A stretch of 64,000 nt of DNA from Labilithrix sp. Its GTDB lineage: Bacteria > Myxococcota_A > Polyangia > Polyangiales > Polyangiaceae. Numbering within the stretch: position 1 is the stretch's first letter; every line of letters starts with the position of its first letter. Made by a program: the position numbers and the translations under genes. Location of the stretch: the NCBI GenBank assembly GCA_019637105.1, contig JAHBWF010000013.1, positions 25,044 through 89,043 on the forward strand, written 5' to 3'. The notes under the pieces were generated by a model. The model had not been told where the DNA came from, did no database searches, and was given only the letters and a program-made list of their open reading frames with translations. This document shows, piece after piece, positions 57,941 to 64,000 of the stretch.

Positions 57941-59887
57941 ATGTGTGGCGTCGCCGGCATCGTCCATCTCCCGTCGATCGCGGCGCGCGCCACGAGCGAC
58001 CCGCGGCCCACCGCCGACGCGCTGCGCGCCATGGCGTCGGCGCTGAAGCACCGCGGCCCGGACGGCGACGGCGTCCTCGTCGACGGCGACGCGGGCCTCG
58101 CCCACACCCGGCTGGCGATCATCGATCCCGCGGGGGGCGCGCAGCCGATGCAGCTCCCGGAGCGGAGGCTCGCGCTCGTCTTCAACGGCGAGGTCTACAA
58201 CTACGTCGAGCTGCGGGGAGAGCTGACGAAGGCCGGCCACGTCTTCCGGACGAAGAGCGACACCGAGGTCGTCCTCCGCGCGCTCGCCGAGTGGGGCGAC
58301 GACGCGCTGACGCGCTTCAACGGCCAGTGGGCGATCGCGCTGTGGGACGGCGCGCGACGGCGGCTGCTCCTCGCGCGCGATCGCGTCGGCATCCACCCGC
58401 TCTACTACGCCGAGGCGGCCGAGCGCGTCGTCTTCGCGAGCGAGGTCAAGGCGATCTTCGCGGCCGATCCGGCGCTCCGGCGCGGGATCGATCCGATCGG
58501 CCTCGACCAGACCTTCACGTTCTGGGCGGCGATCGCCCCGCGGACGGTCTTCCGCGGCGTCTCCGAGCTCCCGCCCGGACGCGTCCGCGTCTACGAGGAA
58601 GGCCGCGTCGCGGAGCGGGCCTTCTTCCGACACGATTTCACGCCGCGCTTCCAGGGATCCATCGCGGACGCGGAGGCCGCCGTCCAGGGAGCGCTCGAGA
58701 AGGCGACCGCGCTCCGCATGCTGCGCGCCGACGTGCCCGTGGGCTGCTACCTCTCGGGCGGGCTCGACAGCTCGCTCGTCTCGGCGCTCGGCCTGCGCGC
58801 GAAGGGCGAGCGCTTCCACACGTTCTCGCTCCGGTTCGCCGACGCCGAGTTCGACGAGACCGAGTACCAGCGCGCGGTGGCGCGCGCGCTCGGCACCGAG
58901 CACCACGAGGTCGTGGTCACCCGCGAGGACATCGCGCGCGTCTTCCCGACGGTCGTGCGTCACGCCGAGCGCCCGCTCCTGCGGACGGCGCCGGCGCCGC
59001 TCCTCCTCTTGTCGAAGCTCGTCGCGGACCTCGGGACGAAGGTGGTGCTCACGGGCGAAGGCGCCGACGAGGTCTTCGGCGGCTACGACCTCTTCCGCGA
59101 GGGCCGCGTGCGGCGCTTCTGGGCGCGACACCCGGAGTCGAAGCTCCGCCCGCTCCTCCTGCAGCGGCTCTACCCGTACCTCGCGCGCTCGCCGGTGGCG
59201 CAGCGCTCGATGGCCGTGCAGTTCTTCGGCCGCGACCTCGCCTCGTACCGCGAGCCCGGCTTCGCGCACGGCACGCGCTGGAGCACCACCGCCGCGCTCA
59301 AGCGCATGGTCGCCCCCGACCTCCGGCCGCCGCCGGGGACCGACGCGGTCCGGGCCCTCCGCGACGAGCTCCCGGCGGAGCTCGCCGGCTGGACCCCGCT
59401 CGCGCAGGACCAGTACATCGAGATCCTCACGCTGCTCGGCCCCTACCTGCTCGGCTCGCAAGGCGACCGGATGCTCATGGCGAGCTCGGTCGAGGGGCGC
59501 TTTCCGTTCCTCGATCCCGACGTGGTCGATCTCGCCAACAGCCTCCCGGACGCCTACAAGCTCCGCGTCCTCGACGAGAAGCACGTGCTCAAGCGCGTCG
59601 CGGCGCCGCTCGTTCCGCGCGAGGTCGCCGCGCGCAAGAAGCAGCCCTACCGCGCGCCGGACGCGACGTCGTTCGTCACCCCGAGCGCCCGCGCCGAGAT
59701 CGACGAGCTCCTCTCGCGCGAGGCCGTCGCGAAGAACGGCGTCCTCGACGCCGGCGGCGTGCAGGCGCTCTGGAAGAAATGCAAGGCGAACGCCGGCGGC
59801 GGCGCGTTCTCGAACACCGACAACATGGCGCTCGTCGCCGCCGTCTCCACCCAGCTCCTGTGCCGCGAGCTGCTCGGGGCGTCGTGA
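57941..59887 (+). CDS. asparagine-synthase-like glutamine amidotransferase (AsnB family)
   Basis: This 648-residue protein begins 'MCGVAGIVHLP', with the catalytic Cys2 of the glutaminase domain, followed by 'LKHRGPDGDGVLVDG', 'RLAIIDPAGGAQPMQL' and 'LVFNGEVYNYVELR'. The synthetase domain has the PP-loop 'VGCYLSGGLDSSLVSAL', 'LTGEGADEVFGGYDLF' and 'SVEGRFPFLDPDVVDLA'. All catalytic parts are intact. In EPS loci this family amidates activated carboxylates (uronic acids or amino acids) rather than making asparagine for the cell. It is coupled to the AMP ligase by a GTGA overlap and divergent from the carrier-protein gene. Confidence 0.93.
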   Translation: MCGVAGIVHLPSIAARATSDPRPTADALRAMASALKHRGPDGDGVLVDGDAGLAHTRLAIIDPAGGAQPMQLPERRLALVFNGEVYNYVELRGELTKAGHVFRTKSDTEVVLRALAEWGDDALTRFNGQWAIALWDGARRRLLLARDRVGIHPLYYAEAAERVVFASEVKAIFAADPALRRGIDPIGLDQTFTFWAAIAPRTVFRGVSELPPGRVRVYEEGRVAERAFFRHDFTPRFQGSIADAEAAVQGALEKATALRMLRADVPVGCYLSGGLDSSLVSALGLRAKGERFHTFSLRFADAEFDETEYQRAVARALGTEHHEVVVTREDIARVFPTVVRHAERPLLRTAPAPLLLLSKLVADLGTKVVLTGEGADEVFGGYDLFREGRVRRFWARHPESKLRPLLLQRLYPYLARSPVAQRSMAVQFFGRDLASYREPGFAHGTRWSTTAALKRMVAPDLRPPPGTDAVRALRDELPAELAGWTPLAQDQYIEILTLLGPYLLGSQGDRMLMASSVEGRFPFLDPDVVDLANSLPDAYKLRVLDEKHVLKRVAAPLVPREVAARKKQPYRAPDATSFVTPSARAEIDELLSREAVAKNGVLDAGGVQALWKKCKANAGGGAFSNTDNMALVAAVSTQLLCRELLGAS

Positions 59888-61401
59888 CGACGCTCTACGA
59901 CCTGCTCGAGCGCCACCGGCGCGCGGGGGCCGATCGGCCGCTGCTCGTCACGCCCGACGGCGCGTACAGCTCCGACGACGTCGAGAGAGAGAGCGCGCGC
60001 GTGGCCGCCTGGCTGCGCGACGCGGGGCTCGCGCCGGGCGATCGCGTCGTCGTCGACCTGAAGAACGGCTTCGACGCCGTCGCCGCGCTCTTCGGCGCCT
60101 CGCGCGCGGGCGCCGTCGTCGTCGGCGCGACGCCGCAGTGGACGGTCCCGCAGATCGCCCACGTCGTCGCCGACAGCGGGGCGCGCTTCCTCGTGACGAA
60201 CGACCTCCGCGCGAAGCAGCTCGGCGCGAAGCGCCCGCCGAACGTGCTCGTCCGCGGCGCGACGACGGACGGCGTCGTGCCGTGGGCGTCGCTCACGGCG
60301 TCGTGGGACGGACAGGCGCCGACCGACCCGAGCTCCCCGGCGATCCTGATCTACACCTCGGGCTCGACCGGATCGCCGAAGGGCGTCGTGCACCCGCACG
60401 CGAACCTCGTCGATTTCGCGCGCATCGTCTCGGGCTACCTCGAGAACACGGCCGACGATCGGCTGATGTGGCTGCTCGGCTGGAGCTTCGGCTACGGGCT
60501 CTCGCAGCTCTTGACGATGTGCGCGACCGGCGGCCGCCTCATCGTCCCCGCGTCGATGCTCGCGGCCGACGTCGTGAAGGCGCACGAGGAGCACGCCGCG
60601 ACGGCGATCGCGCAGGTGCCGCACGGCTGGGACCAGCTCGTCGGCTTCCTCGAGAAGACCGACCGGCGGCTCGCCGGCCTCCGCTACGTCACGAACGCCG
60701 GCGACGGCCCCTCGCTCGCGCTGCTCGACCGCCTCGAGCGCGCGCTGCCGGGCGCGAAGATCGTGCTGATGTACGGCCAGACCGAGTGCCTGCGCACGAC
60801 CTACCTGCCGGCCGATCGCTTCGAGGACAAACGCGGCGCGATGGGCTTCCCCGTCCCCGGCGTCGACGTCTTCGTCGTCGACGAGCGCGGCGAGCTGTGC
60901 GCCGACGACGAGCCGGGCGAGCTCCTCCACCGCGGCGCGCTCCTCTCGGCCGGGTACTGGAACGCCCCCGAGGCCACGGCGGCGAAGATCCGACCCGAGC
61001 CGTGCCTCCGCGATCGCATCGGCGACGAGCCCGTGCTTCATACGGGCGACGTCGTCCGCCGCGACGCCGACGGCTGCCTCTGGTACGTCGGGCGCTCGGA
61101 GCGGATGATCAAGTCGTCGGGGTTCCGCTTCGGGCCCTCGGAGATCGAGGCGATCCTCCTCGCCGCCCCGGAGGTGCGCGAGGCGCTCGTCTTCGGCGTC
61201 GACGATCCCACGCTCGGCCAGGCCGTCGAGGCCGCCGTGGTCACGTCCGAAGGCAGCGCGGACGCGGGCGCGCTCCTGCTCGAGGCTCGGAAGCAGCTCC
61301 CGCGCTACATGGTCCCGCGCCGCGTCCACTTCGTCGCCGAGATCCCGCGGAACGCCAACGGCAAGGTGAGGCTCGACGCCCTCCGCGCGCTCGCGCGCTG
61401 A
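59884..61401 (+). CDS. AMP-dependent acyl/aminoacyl ligase (EPS-associated)
   Basis: This 505-residue ANL-superfamily enzyme has the P-loop 'LIYTSGSTGSPKGVVHPH', 'VLMYGQTECLRT', 'VLHTGDVVRRDADGCLWYVGRSERMIKSSGFR' (core 'HTGDVVRRD', 'GRSERMIKSSGFR') and the C-terminal catalytic Lys in 'NANGKVRLDAL'. It would adenylate a carboxylic acid and load it onto the carrier protein at 57648 or CoA. With the MBOAT and SGNH-like genes it supplies the DltA-like step. The start is GTG 59884, overlapping the asnB-like stop by 4 bases. It is the last gene of the EPS locus and converges with a lipoprotein gene, 40 GC-rich bases away. Confidence 0.93.
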   Translation: MTTLYDLLERHRRAGADRPLLVTPDGAYSSDDVERESARVAAWLRDAGLAPGDRVVVDLKNGFDAVAALFGASRAGAVVVGATPQWTVPQIAHVVADSGARFLVTNDLRAKQLGAKRPPNVLVRGATTDGVVPWASLTASWDGQAPTDPSSPAILIYTSGSTGSPKGVVHPHANLVDFARIVSGYLENTADDRLMWLLGWSFGYGLSQLLTMCATGGRLIVPASMLAADVVKAHEEHAATAIAQVPHGWDQLVGFLEKTDRRLAGLRYVTNAGDGPSLALLDRLERALPGAKIVLMYGQTECLRTTYLPADRFEDKRGAMGFPVPGVDVFVVDERGELCADDEPGELLHRGALLSAGYWNAPEATAAKIRPEPCLRDRIGDEPVLHTGDVVRRDADGCLWYVGRSERMIKSSGFRFGPSEIEAILLAAPEVREALVFGVDDPTLGQAVEAAVVTSEGSADAGALLLEARKQLPRYMVPRRVHFVAEIPRNANGKVRLDALRALAR

Positions 61402-61441
61402 CGGCGCGCGAACGCCGGGTCGGCCGGCGCCGGCGGGCGCG

Positions 61442-62707
61442 TCACGGGAAGGGGCGCCCGCCCGGTCTGGGCTCCGGCTGCGGGGTGTTCGGGTCGAACG
61501 GCGGCGGGGGCGGCGGCAGCACGAAGATCGGACCGCCGAACTTATCGAGCCCCATCACGATGATCGCGTTCAAATCGGGACGCCCGTCTCCCGGGATCCT
61601 GAGCGACTGCGTGCAGCTCGCCTGTCCCGGATCGACGTAGGCTTGTGGGTTGTTGCAGAGGCCGCCAGGCCCTCGGTAGTAGAGGCCGGACTTGTCGATC
61701 GACAGCGGCTCGCACGGGTTGTCGCCGCCCGGTCCGTACTTCACGCGCTCCTCGCACTGCGCGACCGCCGCGGCGCGGACGGCCTCGGGATCGGGCTTGT
61801 CCCCGCAGGAGTAGCCCTGCTCCGGATCGACGAGGATGAGCGCCGGATCGGGGCAGCCGTTCATCTGCGCCCGGAGCTTCTGGCAGGCGTACGTCTTCCA
61901 ACCCGTGCGGTGACACTCGCGAAGGAGCTCGCGCGCGGCCGCGAGGGTCTGGCTGCAGGGCGACTCGCCGCGCACCGTCGACGAGAAGACCGGGCCCTTC
62001 AGGTTCGGATCTTTGCGGGCCTTCTCGCTCGCGTCGAGCGCCTTGCCGGCGGCGTCGACGGCCTTCTTCGAGGCCTCCTTGTAGGCCTTCTCGGCGGCGG
62101 CGATCGCGGCGGAGTCGCCGGACGCCTTCGCGGCGTCGAGGTTCGCCTTCGCGATGTCGGCCGATAGCTCGAGCTCCCTGAAGCGAAGATCCAGCTCGAG
62201 CGCCTCCTGGATGGCGATGTCCTTCTCCCGGCGGGACTCCTCGAACGTCAAGCCGCGGTAGTGCGCGGGGTCACCGCCCCAGCTGTACTCGCCCCAGCCC
62301 TTCGTCGTTCGCACGCCCGAGGACTGCGCGAGCGTGGGATCGCCGGTGGAGCACGCCGAGGTGATCGTGCCCGGATCGAAGGGCGCGCTGTCGTGCATCC
62401 CGAGGCTGTCGATCGAGCCGAAGCCGGTCGCGTCGTCCTCCAGGAGCTTGATCTCGCACTCCTCCATCGCCTGGCCGATCGGCAGGCCCTGCATCAGGCC
62501 GTGCAGGAGGCACGAATAGAGGCTGTCCTCGGCGAACGGGCCGACGCGCACGAGGATCTCCGTGGTCTTCTCCCGGAGCGTCCCGCCGAGCGCCGAGCGG
62601 CTCGCCCCGTACACGGCGGCGGGCTCGTCGACGGAGTCGGGTGAAGGAGCGCTGCAGGCCAAGAGCCCGAGGGGCACGCAAGACACGAGCAGACGTGAAA
62701 TTCGCAT
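61442..62707 (-). CDS. hypothetical Cys-rich lipoprotein with helical central region
   Basis: This 421-residue protein starts at ATG 62707, chosen because it gives a clean signal peptide with lipobox 'PLGLLAC'. Residues around 160-240 are Ala/Lys/Glu-rich ('AEKAYKEASKKAVDAAGKALDASEKARKD' type), likely a coiled coil. The second half has about eight Cys ('SPCSQTLAAARELLRECH', 'YACQKLRAQMNGCPDP', 'DNPCEPL', 'GLCNNP'), so a disulfide-knit domain is probable, and the protein ends in a Pro-rich tail. No family is recognised. It is convergent with the AMP-ligase gene and does not look like part of the EPS pathway. Confidence 0.6.
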   Translation of the reverse strand: MRISRLLVSCVPLGLLACSAPSPDSVDEPAAVYGASRSALGGTLREKTTEILVRVGPFAEDSLYSCLLHGLMQGLPIGQAMEECEIKLLEDDATGFGSIDSLGMHDSAPFDPGTITSACSTGDPTLAQSSGVRTTKGWGEYSWGGDPAHYRGLTFEESRREKDIAIQEALELDLRFRELELSADIAKANLDAAKASGDSAAIAAAEKAYKEASKKAVDAAGKALDASEKARKDPNLKGPVFSSTVRGESPCSQTLAAARELLRECHRTGWKTYACQKLRAQMNGCPDPALILVDPEQGYSCGDKPDPEAVRAAAVAQCEERVKYGPGGDNPCEPLSIDKSGLYYRGPGGLCNNPQAYVDPGQASCTQSLRIPGDGRPDLNAIIVMGLDKFGGPIFVLPPPPPPFDPNTPQPEPRPGGRPFP

Positions 62708-62856
62708 GGCTCGCGGGTGGAGCAAGGAGCAGGCCGCTCGACGTTCACGCGTCGTCGGCAGCTTCCGGCGCAGCGCGCGACCGGTTGCGCAGATCTCACG
62801 CAGCCGTCGCGCGATCATGGCCCAGCCGGAACCGTCGCGGACGGGGGGGTGGTCGT

Positions 62857-62960
62857 CTGCGACGGCTCGGTCCGAGCGACGGCGAGGACGACCGGCCTGC
62901 GACGGCTCGGTCCGAGCGACGGCGAGGACGATCGGCCTGCTACGCTCGATCCGAGCGACG
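62857..62960. repeat. 40-base tandem repeat, about 2.6 copies
   Basis: The unit (starting CTGCGACGGCTCGGTCCGAG) is at 62857-62896 and 62897-62936, identical except one base, with a degenerate partial copy at 62937-62960. Each copy contains the small inverted repeat CTCGGTCCGAG. The array fills the middle of the 296-base gap between the lipoprotein and the last membrane-protein gene, where nothing else is evident. Confidence 0.7.
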
Positions 62961-63003
62961 ACGAAGGGTGGTCTTCGTTCGGGGAGGCTCGGGCTGACCT
63001 GCC

Positions 63004-64000
63004 ATGCGCGCGCCGTACCGCGAATCGCGAGCCGACACCGACCTCGAGGCGGAGGCGGCGCGCCTGCGCGCCGAGGCCGCCCGACGCGCGCAGGTGAGGA
63101 CGACGGCCGTCGCGGCGACGGCCGCCCCCGTCGTCTTCGTCCTCCCGGCGATCGTCCTGGTCGTCTCCAAGCTCGGCGTCGACGCCGAGGGCGGGCGTTG
63201 GAGCGTCATGGCGACGATCACGGTGAGCGGCGTCCTTCTCCTGCTCGCGCATCGGGCCCTCGTCGTCATGGCCCAGGCGCCGAGGGGATCGATCGTGGCG
63301 TCGCTCGCCCTCGGTTCGCTGGCTCCGCTCTTCGCGTTCGCCGGCGGGCGCTTCGCCCTCCTCCCCGTCGTCCCCGCGCCGCCCGGCGGCATCGAGAAGC
63401 TCGTCCTCGGCGACTACCCGCTCCTCCCGCCGAGGCCGGACGGATTCGCCGGGCTCTCCGCCGAGGCGCTCACCGGCGCCACCCTCGCGCTCCTCGTCGT
63501 CGGCTTCGTGATCGGAGGACGGCTCGCCGTGGCGCGCCGCCTGGAGCCGCTCGCGTGGACCGCGCGGGTCGCCACGGCCGGCTGCGTGCTCGTCGCGGCG
63601 CTCACGTTCGCGCCGGCGGACGCGCGTGACGCGGACACCTTCCTGAGCGCGCTGCCGGCGAGCGAGCTCGAAGCGTGGCCGAGCTATCGGGGGGCCGCGC
63701 CGATCTCCGTCCGTGTCGGGGCCCGGACGCTCCGGTACGTGGATCGCGCGCCGAGCGCGGACGTGCTGGCGAACGGGGACCTGCCGGCGGACGGGAGCCC
63801 GCCGGCGGACGGGGACGTGGAGCGCGTGGGGATCTTTCCGGTCGTGTGCTCGCTCGAAGGGCTCGCCGCTCCGGTCCGCGCGACGAAGCGGATGGAGTGG
63901 TGCGTGTCCCTTCAGGTCCGGGTCGACGAGGAGGCCGACGCCGGCGTCGTCGAGTGGCTCCTCGGCACCGGGCCGACCTTCGCGCCGGCCGCGGCGTTTC
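63004..64000 (+). CDS. hypothetical membrane protein, 3' end outside window
   Basis: The frame opens at ATG 63004 and stays open to the window edge (332 codons visible). An Arg/Ala/Glu-rich N-terminus (about 30 residues) precedes hydrophobic helices at about residues 35-56 ('AATAAPVVFVLPAIVLVV'), 68-83 ('MATITVSGVLLLLAH'), 95-115 and 160-175 ('GATLALLVVGFVIGG'), with another near residue 190. The rest is soluble, with a short repetitive 'NGDLPADGSPPADGD' loop and 'GIFPVVCSLEGL'. No family is recognised. Codon bias (G/C at third positions) supports a real gene. No ribosome-binding site is evident at the chosen ATG. Confidence 0.65.
   Translation, partial: MRAPYRESRADTDLEAEAARLRAEAARRAQVRTTAVAATAAPVVFVLPAIVLVVSKLGVDAEGGRWSVMATITVSGVLLLLAHRALVVMAQAPRGSIVASLALGSLAPLFAFAGGRFALLPVVPAPPGGIEKLVLGDYPLLPPRPDGFAGLSAEALTGATLALLVVGFVIGGRLAVARRLEPLAWTARVATAGCVLVAALTFAPADARDADTFLSALPASELEAWPSYRGAAPISVRVGARTLRYVDRAPSADVLANGDLPADGSPPADGDVERVGIFPVVCSLEGLAAPVRATKRMEWCVSLQVRVDEEADAGVVEWLLGTGPTFAPAAAF

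Noticed and set aside
26692-61401. Exosortase/PEP-CTERM system
   Set aside because: Several genes resemble those of exosortase-type EPS loci, but no exosortase protein and no PEP-CTERM tail were found in the window.
1-64000. tRNA, rRNA, insertion sequence or prophage genes
   Set aside because: No cloverleaf-like tRNA, ribosomal RNA segment, transposase or phage structural protein was recognised on reading both strands; short structured RNAs cannot be excluded by eye.

Overview
This 64 kb window is very GC-rich and gene-dense. It looks like a chromosome segment of a large-genome myxobacterium (Myxococcota, probably the Polyangiales side). The signs are many lipoproteins with Asp/Gly/Pro- or Ser/Gly-rich linkers, a membrane-anchored Ser/Thr kinase, delta-60 repeat and imelysin proteins, an RsbU/RsbW/RsbV-like module, and a long Wzx/Wzy exopolysaccharide (EPS) locus. 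This assignment is inferred from gene content only. No rRNA, tRNA, CRISPR, insertion sequence or phage gene was recognised, and there is no gene-free stretch longer than 300 bases.

Layout. 1-1845: the end of an outer-membrane barrel protein and a small exported protein. 1864-9185: a TetR-type repressor facing an RND efflux adaptor and an RND pump fused in frame to a TolC-like outer-membrane factor, then a fatty-acid desaturase. 9235-17104: a lipoprotein divergent from a probable iron operon (delta-60 lipoprotein, imelysin, HTTM/gamma-carboxylase-like membrane protein, FecA-like TonB receptor), with a Fur-box-like inverted repeat in front. 17198-26608: mixed genes, including a Ser/Thr kinase, a CapK-like adenylating enzyme paired with a SufS-like cysteine desulfurase, YaeQ, a zincin-like lipoprotein, an HxlR regulator facing VOC and DUF1428 genes, a methyltransferase and a possible Cys-His amidase. 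26692-61401: the EPS locus. 61442-64000: a lipoprotein and a membrane protein cut by the window edge.

How the EPS genes fit together. The bacterial sugar transferase (46091) would prime undecaprenyl phosphate. Three glycosyltransferases (29698, 33451, 39572) and a UDP-GlcNAc 2-epimerase (37312) would build the repeat unit. Wzx (34708) flips it, Wzy (32065) polymerises it, and the chain-length protein (41891), BY-kinase-like ATPase (26692), short OPX lipoprotein (43517) and a separate beta-barrel (47661) would control length and export. Deacetylases, a GNAT enzyme and a lipoprotein with possible glycan-lyase/hydrolase fold trim or decorate the polymer. The right end (52572-61401) holds an AMP-dependent ligase, a carrier protein, an MBOAT acyltransferase and an SGNH-like protein. 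This is the same set of parts as the Gram-positive Dlt system, and it is joined here by an asparagine-synthase-like and an NAD-synthase-like enzyme. I read it as an acyl or aminoacyl decoration pathway for the EPS.

Regulatory reading. About a dozen starts have a TANNNT hexamer only 6-9 bases upstream and no Shine-Dalgarno, which suggests that leaderless transcription is common here. A FHA-GAF-SpoIIE phosphatase, an RsbW-like kinase and an RsbV-like STAS protein sit inside the EPS locus and may form a partner-switching control unit.
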